Part shown: piece by piece, positions 17,426 to 25,487 of the stretch
Layout of the letters: every line of letters starts with the position of its first letter
Numbering within the stretch: the first letter of the stretch is position 1
Assembly (NCBI GenBank): GCA_965661625.1
Contig: CBFIEM010000001.1
Location: 124,001 to 188,000 of the forward strand
Direction of reading: 5' to 3'
From: GCA-2705995 sp965661625
GTDB taxonomy: Bacteria > Bacteroidota > Bacteroidia > Flavobacteriales_G > Salibacteraceae
DNA: 64,000 bases
The notes under the pieces: model-generated
Database searches by the model: none
What the model saw: the letters and a program-made list of their open reading frames with translations, nothing else
What the model was told of the DNA's origin: nothing
Program-made: the position numbers and the translations under genes

Positions 17426-19255
17426 CTTACCAATTTTATCGTAGAGTGTTTTGTTGTCCAGCCCTACATGAGCATATTGATCAGCTTGTGTTCCCTGCTC
17501 AATAACCTCATCGGGTACCCCAATGCGCGTAAGCGGAATTAGTCGGTTCATTTCTTGAAGTAACTCATTAATAGCACTTCCGAATCCACCTGTAATAGCA
17601 CCATCCTCAACGGTTACAAAGCGCTTATACGATTTACTAAGGGTTTCAACCATTGCTGCATCGAGCGGCTTTATAAACGGAAAATGAACATGTCCTACCT
17701 GTATATGGCGTTCTCCTAAAGCAGCACAAACTTCTTGAATTCGATTCCCAATTGGGCCAGTTGATAATACACATACCTCATCTCCGGAATTCAGCTCCCT
17801 AGCTACTCCAGGTTCTATATAGGCTGGTGCCTTCTCCCATACTACATGTTCGCCCCTTCCCCTAGGGTACCTTATTGCCAAAGGTCCTGTATAAGTCTCT
17901 TCTTGTGCGGCGTACAATAGGTCTTGTAATTCATGTTCGTCTAATGGCGATGCGATTTTCATATTTGGAATACACCTCAAAAAAGGGATGTCATAAATTC
18001 CTTGATGTGTACCACCATCTTCTCCCACCAATCCAGCGCGATCTAAGCAAAAAATCACCTTTATGTTTTGGATAGCTACATCATGTATTACTTGATCATA
18101 TGCGCGCTGGAGAAATGTGCTGTAAATGCTGCAATATGGCAATAACCCTCCGGTAGCCATTCCGGCAGAAAGGGTAACGGCATGCTGTTCTGCTATCCCA
18201 ACGTCAAAACACCTCTCTGGATAGGCATCCATCATAATCGACATAGAAGAGCCTGTTGGCATGGCCGGAGTAATTCCTACAATCGATTTATTTTGGTCTG
18301 CTAGTAGTTTAAGCGTTTGGCCAAAAACATGTTGGTATTTTGGTGGCTTGGGACCTTTCTCTTCGGGTTTGAGAATTTTACCTGTTACGCGGTCAAACAA
18401 CCCCGGGGCATGCCATTTCGTAGCATTGCCTTGTTCAGCAGGCTTATAACCTTTACCCTTTACGGTGATGCAGTGAATAAGTTTTGGGCCAGGCACACCT
18501 TCAAGTTGCTTGAGTACCTTTTCAATCACTTTAAAATCATGGCCATCAATAGGCCCATAATACGTAAAGTTTAAGGCTTCAAAAAGGTTTGATTCATGCT
18601 TTGAGTTACCAGCTAACTGACTCCATATTTCCTCTTTCCATGGGGTTCCCTCTTCGTGTTTCGATAACAAATAGTTGTGCAATGCCCCAACACTAGGGTC
18701 TATACTCATGGAGTTATCATTGAGAATAACTGTGAAGTCCAAATCAGTTTCTCCCGCGTGATTCAACGCTTCAAAAGCCATACCTCCCGCTATACTCGCA
18801 TCGCCAATGACTGAAACAACCCGTTGGTTGCTACCTGTTAACTTATTGGCAAGTGCACGACCTAAACCAGCGCTTATTGAAGTAGAGGCATGCCCCACTC
18901 CAAATTGATCATACTTGCTCTCATCCATTTTTGGAAAACCTGAGATCCCATTCCACTTCCTGTTTTGTAAAAAAGAATCCCTTCGCCCGGTAAGAATTTT
19001 ATGCGGATAAGCTTGATGGCCAACATCCCAGATGAGCACATCACGAGGTAAATCCAAAGCCCGATGAAGAGCAACCGTAAGCTCAACCACACCTAAACTA
19101 GCTCCAAGGTGTCCTCCTGAAACTGAGACAACGTCAGTAATGTAACTTCTAAGTTCACGGATTATAAGGAGTGCTTCCCCCTCATCGAGTTGCTTTAAGT
19201 CGTCAGGAGAGTTTACCCTCGACAACAGCGGATATGCATCTAAATCGCGTTTCAC
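17402..19255 (-). CDS. dxs: 1-deoxy-D-xylulose-5-phosphate synthase
   Basis: Thiamine-diphosphate enzyme joining pyruvate and glyceraldehyde 3-phosphate into DXP, precursor for MEP isoprenoids, thiamine and pyridoxal phosphate. Full length at 617 aa. SVSGGHLGASLGVVELT holds the conserved N-terminal His. The ThDP-binding segment is IGDASIAGGMAFEALNHAG followed by LNDNSMSI; the usual GDG is GDA, a variant common in this phylum. The transketolase pyrimidine domain includes DVGIAEQHAVTLSAGMA with its catalytic Glu. It is the last gene of the mevalonate operon, overlapping the prenyltransferase stop by one base. This is unusual company, because the mevalonate route makes Dxs unnecessary for isoprenoids; B6/thiamine supply is the likely reason. 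Confidence 0.97.
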   Translation of the reverse strand: MKRDLDAYPLLSRVNSPDDLKQLDEGEALLIIRELRSYITDVVSVSGGHLGASLGVVELTVALHRALDLPRDVLIWDVGHQAYPHKILTGRRDSFLQNRKWNGISGFPKMDESKYDQFGVGHASTSISAGLGRALANKLTGSNQRVVSVIGDASIAGGMAFEALNHAGETDLDFTVILNDNSMSIDPSVGALHNYLLSKHEEGTPWKEEIWSQLAGNSKHESNLFEALNFTYYGPIDGHDFKVIEKVLKQLEGVPGPKLIHCITVKGKGYKPAEQGNATKWHAPGLFDRVTGKILKPEEKGPKPPKYQHVFGQTLKLLADQNKSIVGITPAMPTGSSMSIMMDAYPERCFDVGIAEQHAVTLSAGMATGGLLPYCSIYSTFLQRAYDQVIHDVAIQNIKVIFCLDRAGLVGEDGGTHQGIYDIPFLRCIPNMKIASPLDEHELQDLLYAAQEETYTGPLAIRYPRGRGEHVVWEKAPAYIEPGVARELNSGDEVCVLSTGPIGNRIQEVCAALGERHIQVGHVHFPFIKPLDAAMVETLSKSYKRFVTVEDGAITGGFGSAINELLQEMNRLIPLTRIGVPDEVIEQGTQADQYAHVGLDNKTLYDKIGKLAGNSVK

Positions 19256-20139
19256 TAGACCAGAACAATACTAAAAATTCCAAGCAAGATAATTGCCTTA
19301 TACATTGAGTTTATGCGCTGAAAATCCTTGTCTGTTTTGGCTTTTGTGAGAAAAACTGCAGAAATACCAACCATGATGATGCTAACTGCGAAGTACACAA
19401 TTACGAGGTCAATATCATAGGTAACATACAGCAATACCGGTGGTAGTATTGCGCATAGCATGAGTACAAATAAAATACGCTTGGTAACGCGCATTCCACG
19501 TTTTAAAGGCAGTGAAGCATACCCCATAACCTCATCACCTTTTTGGGAGAGGATGTCCTTCACAACCTCCCGAATCAAAGTAATGACAGCGATAAATGCT
19601 ACGTAAAAGAATATGGCATAATTGATATCTCTATAAAAGAGCACAACAATTAAGAACGGAGTAACACTCAATACTGTTGCCGCTATGTTCCCTGTCAACG
19701 CACGCTTTTTAAACTTATGGGAATAGAGCCACAGGCCAACTGAAAACAAAAAGTTAAACAACATCACCTGTTTAGAAATACTAAAACTAATGAGCATTCC
19801 TATTGTGAAGAATAAGAAGTACAAATTGAGGCAAGACTGCTGGGTAATCAACCTGTTGAAGACTACTTCTTTGGGCCTATTAATGGTGTCACGCTCTAAA
19901 TCGTAAAAACTATTAATGATGAACCCCGCAGAAATGATAAATGCACTTGAGAATACCAATAAGTGCAAAAAAGGATTGCTAAGCACTTCTAGCATTGCTA
20001 CACCGCGATTCATGATGAAAATTGCAGCGAGGTACTGAGCTAGCATAACAGTAAGGATATTGTACCACCTTACTAAAGAAAGCAATGCAATTAATTTAAG
20101 TATTGCGTATCGCTGCCGGCGTTTGAGTAGGCTTTTCAA
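19255..20139 (-). CDS. UbiA-family prenyltransferase, probable geranylgeranylglycerol-phosphate geranylgeranyltransferase
   Basis: Integral membrane prenyltransferase of 294 aa with about eight to nine helices. The first Asp-rich motif is NSFYDLERDTINRP (residues 76-89), the second EVVKDILSQKGDEVMG (about 191-206). Bacteroidota proteins of this type next to mevalonate kinase are generally assigned as geranylgeranylglycerol-phosphate geranylgeranyltransferase, the second ether-lipid enzyme of archaeal-type lipid synthesis. UbiA members for quinone, heme or chlorophyll chemistry share the fold, so substrate is inferred from context. It overlaps mevalonate kinase by 4 bases and dxs by 1 base. 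The first enzyme (PcrB/GGGP synthase) is not in the window. Confidence 0.72.
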   Translation of the reverse strand: MKSLLKRRQRYAILKLIALLSLVRWYNILTVMLAQYLAAIFIMNRGVAMLEVLSNPFLHLLVFSSAFIISAGFIINSFYDLERDTINRPKEVVFNRLITQQSCLNLYFLFFTIGMLISFSISKQVMLFNFLFSVGLWLYSHKFKKRALTGNIAATVLSVTPFLIVVLFYRDINYAIFFYVAFIAVITLIREVVKDILSQKGDEVMGYASLPLKRGMRVTKRILFVLMLCAILPPVLLYVTYDIDLVIVYFAVSIIMVGISAVFLTKAKTDKDFQRINSMYKAIILLGIFSIVLV

Positions 20140-21074
20140 AATCGGTAGATTACCTCCAACTCATGGTCTTTGAGTAATTGCTTGGCTTTAGAGAAGTCGC
20201 GTGTAAAGCCTAAAATAAATCCACCACCACCAGAGCCGCATAGTTTGAGGTAGTATGCATTAGATTCAATTCCCTGCTTCCAAAGTTTCTGAAAAACTGT
20301 AGGAATCATCGGTGAGAAGTTGTCCAATACTAGTTTGGAAAGCTCTTTCAGGTTTGAAAATAATGGCGTGATATCTCCTTTTAGGAAAGATTGAATACAG
20401 GCATCATTATATTTTTTGAACTCTTGACGAATCATATTGCGAAACCCTTCATGCTTCATCTTTTCCATGAAGATATTCACCATTGGTTGCGTTTCACCAG
20501 GTTGACCACTATTCAACAAAAAGATAGCACCTTCACCGTCACTATAGTTTGGGATTCCTACCGTTCCCAAGTCCTCTTTGCCTTTTATGAGTATTGGAAG
20601 TCTTAGATAACAAATTAATGGATCAAGGCCTGAGCTTTTTCCATGAAAATACGATTCCAACTCTCCAAATATACTTTTCAATTTCGCGATGTTATCCTTC
20701 GTAAGCTCTTCGTCAGCATCTATTCTGTTTAGCGCATAATTATCATAAAGCGCCGCTACCAGAGCTCCAGAGCTACCTACACCAAATCCCTGTGGAATAG
20801 TCGATTCGAAATACAATCCTGCTGTAACATCTCTTCTAAAGCGCTCTAAATCTAAAGCCACTTTTAGTTCCCCCGATTCCATCTTTCCTTCTAAATACTC
20901 CAAATAGCGGAGTAAATGTCCGTTTGACTCACGGTGCTCTTTTGTATTCGCATTCACTTTTGAAAGTGATCCTTGGTAAGAGGTGTAGGGAACAGAGAGG
21001 CCCATGGAATCTTTGATGATTCCGTATTCTCCAAACAGGAGAATCTTCGAATAATAGAGGGCCGTTTTAATCAT
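20136..21074 (-). CDS. Mevalonate kinase (GHMP family)
   Basis: Phosphorylates mevalonate at O-5 using ATP. 312 aa. N-terminal YYSKILLFGEYGIIKDSMGL is the first GHMP motif in the form typical of Flavobacteriia mevalonate kinases. The ATP-binding motif 2 is IPQGFGVGSSGALVAAL and motif 3 is LKLCGSGGGGFILGF. Overlaps the decarboxylase stop (4 bases) and the prenyltransferase start (4 bases), so the block is translationally coupled. Family call is firm; the mevalonate specificity comes from sequence resemblance plus neighbours. Confidence 0.9.
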   Translation of the reverse strand: MIKTALYYSKILLFGEYGIIKDSMGLSVPYTSYQGSLSKVNANTKEHRESNGHLLRYLEYLEGKMESGELKVALDLERFRRDVTAGLYFESTIPQGFGVGSSGALVAALYDNYALNRIDADEELTKDNIAKLKSIFGELESYFHGKSSGLDPLICYLRLPILIKGKEDLGTVGIPNYSDGEGAIFLLNSGQPGETQPMVNIFMEKMKHEGFRNMIRQEFKKYNDACIQSFLKGDITPLFSNLKELSKLVLDNFSPMIPTVFQKLWKQGIESNAYYLKLCGSGGGGFILGFTRDFSKAKQLLKDHELEVIYRF

Positions 21075-22174
21075 AGTTCAGGCGTTAACTGCTTAGGTCC
21101 TTCGCCAACATTATCGCAAATATACTGCTTGTCCTGACAATACACAATGAGCTCATTTTCAATGAACCCCATAACTGTTTCAGCTACATTTTCAGGAAAG
21201 AGGATGTGAACATTGGCTCCAGCATCTAAAGTAAAAAACACAGGAACCCCCTTTTCTGTTCTGAAATTTCTAATTTTCTCAATAACAGCTAATGTATTGG
21301 GCTTCATTAAAATGAAGTTTGGACTACTTGTAAGCATCATAGCATGCAGCATCAAGGCCTCAGCCTCAACCAAAGCTCCAAAGGCCTCTACATCACCAGA
21401 ATTTAGGATTGCTTTAAGGTTTGCCATATTTTTTTGAGCAACCTCAAAACGAGTTTCTGAAAAAGGATGACCTGCCAGCAATCCATGACCTACGGTACTG
21501 CTCACTACTTTTTCACCACGGTCTATCAGTAAAATGACATCCTGGAAAGACTTGAAAACGGGGTGGACTTCATGAACGTATGGAATTGCATATAGCTGAG
21601 AACTTCCAGCGTACTCTGAATGCTCTCCCCACATTGCCAAACCTCCATAAATGCTTCGACAAGCGCTTCCTGAACCCAAACGACTAGCAAATGAAGCTTT
21701 GCGCTCAAATTCTCTAAGCCCCCATACACTCCGCAACATTCTTTCCATTTCAGTAAGGCATAGCGCTACGGCACTCATACCAGAAGCAGAGGATGCAATT
21801 CCACTTGAATGAGGAAATGTATTTGAAGTATCAATAATGAAGTTATAATCTTCAATGAATGGGAAATACGCTTTCACCCGTTCAAAGAATTGTATTGTTT
21901 TTTGACCAAAAACATCATTGCGCTTTCCCTCAAAATGAAAGGCTATTTCCCCTCCTTTATCTGCGCGTTCAAAAGCAAGTGCCGTTTTTGTGCTACAGGC
22001 ATTCAATGTTAGACTGAGTGAAGCATTTGACGGAAGCTGATCTCCATACTTACCCCAATACTTTACTAGGGCAATATTAGAGGGGCTTTCCCAAGTAATA
22101 TTGCCAGACTCTAAGTTCCTTTCAAGCTCCTCTTTTGCCGGAATAAATTGATGTGTGGAATCGGTTTGTTTCAT
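21071..22174 (-). CDS. mvaD: Diphosphomevalonate decarboxylase
   Basis: ATP-dependent decarboxylation of mevalonate 5-diphosphate to isopentenyl diphosphate. 367 aa. NIALVKYWGKYGDQLPSNAS is the family N-terminal signature. PHSSGIASSASGMSAVALC is the GHMP phosphate-binding loop. TLDAGANVHILFPE holds the catalytic Asp (yeast TFDAGPN). It is followed directly by mevalonate kinase with a 4-base overlap. A 114-base gap separates it from the upstream GHMP kinase. The related mevalonate-3,5-bisphosphate decarboxylase is an unlikely alternative. Confidence 0.93.
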   Translation of the reverse strand: MKQTDSTHQFIPAKEELERNLESGNITWESPSNIALVKYWGKYGDQLPSNASLSLTLNACSTKTALAFERADKGGEIAFHFEGKRNDVFGQKTIQFFERVKAYFPFIEDYNFIIDTSNTFPHSSGIASSASGMSAVALCLTEMERMLRSVWGLREFERKASFASRLGSGSACRSIYGGLAMWGEHSEYAGSSQLYAIPYVHEVHPVFKSFQDVILLIDRGEKVVSSTVGHGLLAGHPFSETRFEVAQKNMANLKAILNSGDVEAFGALVEAEALMLHAMMLTSSPNFILMKPNTLAVIEKIRNFRTEKGVPVFFTLDAGANVHILFPENVAETVMGFIENELIVYCQDKQYICDNVGEGPKQLTPEL

Positions 22175-22288
22175 AGTGCTATCCGCTGAAAACGCAATTG
22201 ATGCAAAATTGTTCCAAAGTAAGTGAACCTATGTGAATTACGATGCACATCATCTGCATCAAGTTAACAAAAGAGCAACGCCAAGTGA

Positions 22289-23206
22289 TCAACTCGTTCT
22301 GCTAAGTTTACAAAGTTCGCTCAATGAGAATACTGGACCCATTTGGTGCGTTGCAAAATAGGAACGCGCTTCCACCCGCGTTGCGAGATAAAAGTCGCCT
22401 CCCCAAGCACCTAGGCTTTTAATTGCGCCGGGGTAATCAGAGAATTGCTGCTTAATGGGCGCTTCCCCCAACAAATCACCAATAAACGACTCGTGCGTTT
22501 CAATAAGTGCTTCAAATTCACGCAACGTGGTTGCATCAATCAGTTGTTCTGTGAGCTTGTTCATGCGTTCAACCGCTTCCTCACGCTTAAATTGAAGGGT
22601 AGCGTAGCGCGCCACCTCTCTATCGCTGTGTTGCTTATTTCCGCTGTAAACCAAAAATAGTTCGTTTGCAAACGCGGGGTTCCAGTGCACCGATTTATAG
22701 CGAGTGTGTGCATTCCGGCAGTAGACAATGGGACCATCAGCAACTGCGCACGCTAAATCATATCCGCTACCCGTAAATGCCTGATCCAACAATTGATAAG
22801 CGTCAACTTCTGCCCATTCAGCGAGCATTGCAAGCAAAGTAGAGCTTGTTCCCAGCCCCCAATTTCTTGGAAAATCCATGTAAACACTTACCATTATCGT
22901 TTGAGGATTTTGAAGCCAAGCTGGATTTAGCATAGCACAATGGAGCAACCAACTACTCAGCCTTTCGCCAACCTCCTTATTGGTGGCATGTAACACACGA
23001 AAATGATGGTCAAATGTGGCCTCAAACCATGGCTCGTTACTTTCATCGAAACTTGTCCAGTAAATGCGCCGGCCAGTAGTTGATACTTCACTTGAAACCG
23101 TCATTCGTTGACCTCTATCAGTAGGAATAGCAAAAGCCTTTGCCCCATCTAGAACCAAATACTCTCCCGTAATCAGTAACTTACCATTGGCTCGGAATTC
23201 AAGCAC
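22289..23206 (-). CDS. GYDIA-type GHMP kinase, probable phosphomevalonate kinase
   Basis: 305-residue GHMP-superfamily protein. NGKLLITGEYLVLDGAKAFAIP is motif 1 (quoted to 20: NGKLLITGEYLVLDGAKAFA). FPRNWGLGTSSTLLAML is motif 2. GSGYDLACAVADGPIVY is the eponymous GYDIA motif, here GYDLA. It lies 2 bases from HMG-CoA reductase and upstream of the decarboxylase and mevalonate kinase. These are every other enzyme of the pathway, so phosphomevalonate kinase activity (mevalonate 5-phosphate to diphosphate) is the obvious missing step for it to fill. That is inference from pathway logic; it is divergent from classical phosphomevalonate kinases. Confidence 0.75.
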   Translation of the reverse strand: MLEFRANGKLLITGEYLVLDGAKAFAIPTDRGQRMTVSSEVSTTGRRIYWTSFDESNEPWFEATFDHHFRVLHATNKEVGERLSSWLLHCAMLNPAWLQNPQTIMVSVYMDFPRNWGLGTSSTLLAMLAEWAEVDAYQLLDQAFTGSGYDLACAVADGPIVYCRNAHTRYKSVHWNPAFANELFLVYSGNKQHSDREVARYATLQFKREEAVERMNKLTEQLIDATTLREFEALIETHESFIGDLLGEAPIKQQFSDYPGAIKSLGAWGGDFYLATRVEARSYFATHQMGPVFSLSELCKLSRTS

Positions 23207-23208
23207 AA

Positions 23209-24552
23209 CTAGTTATTTTTAAGTTCTTCAACACGTGACACTCCGCGCAACTCGCAAAATGCTTTTACAATTTCATTGTAGTGAGGAACTTTATCGTTGA
23301 ATCGTGCCTTCATTTGAGCTTTATCCTCGTCGGTTGCACCAAGTTGATTCAGCACATTCAAGAGGTGCATCTTCATATGTCCCTTCTGGATTCCAGTTGT
23401 CACTAGGGCACGCAAAGCGCCAAAGTTTTGAGCAAGACCACTTGCGGCAACTATTCCCATCAGCTCTTTTGCTGAAGGATTACCTAAAAGCTCATGTGCC
23501 AACTTCACTACGGGATGCAAAGAAGTTAGGCCACCAACAGTCCCCAACGCCATAGGAGCCTCTATCCAAAAGCGAAATTCTCCATCTTTAATTTCGCAAT
23601 CAGTTAGGGAGCGGTACTGACCGGTGCGTGCAGCATATGTGTGGCAAGCAGCTTCAACCGCTCTAAAGTCGTTTCCAGTTGCAATTACAACTGCATCAAT
23701 ACCATTCATTATTCCTTTGTTGTGAGTTGTTGCGCGGTAAGGTTCAATGCGGGCAACATGAACAGCTCGTTCAAATTTTTGAACGAATTCTTCTGCTGAC
23801 ATTCCTTCAGTTGCCAATTGTTCAATGGGGCATTTGACCTCTGCACGAACCAAACATTCAGGTGTGTAGTTTGAGAGGATGCACATTATAATTTGAATAT
23901 TCTTCTCTTCAGGAGTAAACTGAGGGGCCGCCTGAATTTCACGCTCTAACGTTTGAGCAAACTGTTCCAAACATGTGTTAATGAAGTTTGCTCCCATAGA
24001 GTCAACAGTCTCAAAAGTAGCTTTGAGTTGATAGTAATTGGGCTCCTCAAAGTTTTTATTAATGAGCATGATATCTTGGATACCGCCACCTCGTTTGCGC
24101 ATATTCTCCGTAATGGGTTCAGTATCCTCATAGAACCGGGCCTTGATATTATTGATAAAATCCCAAAGCTTGTTGTAATCACCATAGTACACAAAGTGGA
24201 CATGCCCAATTTTTTTAGTGCTCACTACCTCTGTGTGAAATCCACCACGATCCAACCAAAACGAAGCCGCCTTAGCAGCAGCAGCAACAACAGAGCTTTC
24301 TTCAATGGCCATTGGTATCGTGTACATGCGGTCATTGATTCTAAAATTTGGCGCCACTCCGAATGGCAGGTAATAGTTCGTAAGCGTATTCTCAATAAAC
24401 TCATCATGAAGTTGTTGAGTTTCTTCATCGGGATGCCAGTAACGCTTGAGTGTGTTTACTGCTTCAGCGGAATTATTAAAGAATGAATGTGCCACCCATG
24501 AAATCTTTTCTTCCTTGGATAACTTCGAAAACCCTTTGATTTGTTTTTCCAT
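23209..24552 (-). CDS. mvaA: Hydroxymethylglutaryl-CoA reductase, class II ('degradative')
   Basis: Interconverts HMG-CoA and mevalonate; in this setting it should run in the biosynthetic direction despite the family name. 447 aa. Motifs: IEESSVVAAAAKAA with the catalytic Glu, DSMGANFINTCLE for substrate binding, ATHNKGIMNGIDAV with the catalytic Lys and Asp, and LGTVGGLTSLHPVVKLA. It is the first gene of the six-gene operon. A TAATTTTG box (24611-24604, minus strand) about 50 bases upstream is a plausible -7 element. The next gene starts 2 bases after its stop. Confidence 0.95.
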   Translation of the reverse strand: MEKQIKGFSKLSKEEKISWVAHSFFNNSAEAVNTLKRYWHPDEETQQLHDEFIENTLTNYYLPFGVAPNFRINDRMYTIPMAIEESSVVAAAAKAASFWLDRGGFHTEVVSTKKIGHVHFVYYGDYNKLWDFINNIKARFYEDTEPITENMRKRGGGIQDIMLINKNFEEPNYYQLKATFETVDSMGANFINTCLEQFAQTLEREIQAAPQFTPEEKNIQIIMCILSNYTPECLVRAEVKCPIEQLATEGMSAEEFVQKFERAVHVARIEPYRATTHNKGIMNGIDAVVIATGNDFRAVEAACHTYAARTGQYRSLTDCEIKDGEFRFWIEAPMALGTVGGLTSLHPVVKLAHELLGNPSAKELMGIVAASGLAQNFGALRALVTTGIQKGHMKMHLLNVLNQLGATDEDKAQMKARFNDKVPHYNEIVKAFCELRGVSRVEELKNN

Positions 24553-24603
24553 AATATGACTTCGTTCACTTTTTGATTACACGCGTAACGGCAAAAAGTT
24601 CGA

Positions 24604-24611
24604 CAAAATTA
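24604..24611 (-). promoter_or_regulatory. Candidate -7 box of the mevalonate operon
   Basis: Minus-strand TAATTTTG fits TAnnTTTG and lies about 50 bases before the HMG-CoA reductase start. No convincing -33 TTTG at the right distance was seen. Confidence 0.4.
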
Positions 24612-24696
24612 GCAGAAAGGTGCAGCTTAGTTTATAACTCCCAGCATCTAAAGCGAGATTAAATGATACAACCACATTCCATTAAATAGAACCCTC

Positions 24697-25383
24697 TCAA
24701 GGGCGGTAAGCGTATAAACGAGCCGGTTTATGAACAACCCCTTTTTGTTTTTCATCTAACGCAACAACCGAATCCATCTTCTGAACTTTCCTTCTAAAAT
24801 TTCGTTTGTCGAGCTGATCGCCTAAAACCGTTTCGTTTAACTGTTGCAACTGGCTCAAGGTAAATTTTGCCGGAAGAAGTTCAAAACCAATGGGGTGGTA
24901 TTTAATTTTTTCCCTTAAAGACTCCAATGCTGTTTCTAAAATTTGATTGTGGTCAAACGCTAACTGAGGTACATCACTTAAATTCATCCAAACTGTTTCA
25001 CTGGCAAATGAATCTGCTTTTGGATTGTAGTCTTCCATTTTTACAAGCGAATAATACCCCACTGTAACTACACGTGCTTCAGGATTTTGACGAAACGCTC
25101 GCAACCATTCTTGGTCCTTGAGCCCTGAAACGCGATCGGGGTTGCCAAACGTTTGAAACTGCTCCATGTAAAGATTCTCTAAACTAGTAAGTTGCATCAG
25201 CACGCGGCTAACTGCTTCATCCAATCCCTCGTCTACTAAAAGTAAATCACCTGGTAGAGCATAGCGTTTCTCAATACTTGCTGTATCTTCCGGCGGCATT
25301 TGTTCAATCAATAAGACTTTCAATTGTTCTTCATCAAATCCAAAAACAACGCAGTCAACAGAAATGTCTAATAATTTGGCCAT
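24697..25383 (-). CDS. NrtR-type transcriptional regulator (inactive Nudix domain plus winged helix)
   Basis: 228 aa. The N-terminal half is a Nudix fold (VDCVVFGFDEEQLKVLLIE). The Nudix box reads ALPGDLLLVDEGLDEAVSRV and lacks the REUxEE catalytic glutamates, so hydrolysis is unlikely. The C-terminal about 75 residues (FTLSQLQQLNETVLGDQLDK then RNFRRKVQKM) form the winged helix-turn-helix of the NrtR family. These proteins use the Nudix domain to sense a metabolite, for example ADP-ribose or a sugar in Bacteroidota, and repress divergent genes. It is divergent from pfkA, with an AGTGT-N7-ACACT palindrome in the shared gap; two more copies precede gap. It is therefore a candidate glycolysis regulator. 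Confidence 0.85.
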   Translation of the reverse strand: MAKLLDISVDCVVFGFDEEQLKVLLIEQMPPEDTASIEKRYALPGDLLLVDEGLDEAVSRVLMQLTSLENLYMEQFQTFGNPDRVSGLKDQEWLRAFRQNPEARVVTVGYYSLVKMEDYNPKADSFASETVWMNLSDVPQLAFDHNQILETALESLREKIKYHPIGFELLPAKFTLSQLQQLNETVLGDQLDKRNFRRKVQKMDSVVALDEKQKGVVHKPARLYAYRP

Positions 25384-25449
25384 ACCATTTCATTTAGTTC
25401 AGACAGTTTTAACTTGAAAAGTTCCAATTCAGCACCGAAGATAATACAA

Positions 25450-25473
25450 AGTGTATTTTTTACACTATCTTAG
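25450..25473 (+). promoter_or_regulatory. pfkA promoter: palindromic operator abutting -7 box
   Basis: AGTGT-ATTTTTT-ACACT (25450-25466), a perfect inverted repeat, shares its last base with a -7-like TATCTTAG (25466-25473). The same AGTGT-N7-ACACT pattern occurs twice before gap. A protein bound here would block the promoter, so repression is the expected mode. It is also 67 bases upstream of the divergent NrtR-type regulator, permitting autoregulation. Confidence 0.65.
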
Positions 25474-25487
25474 TTTTATAAACCTTT

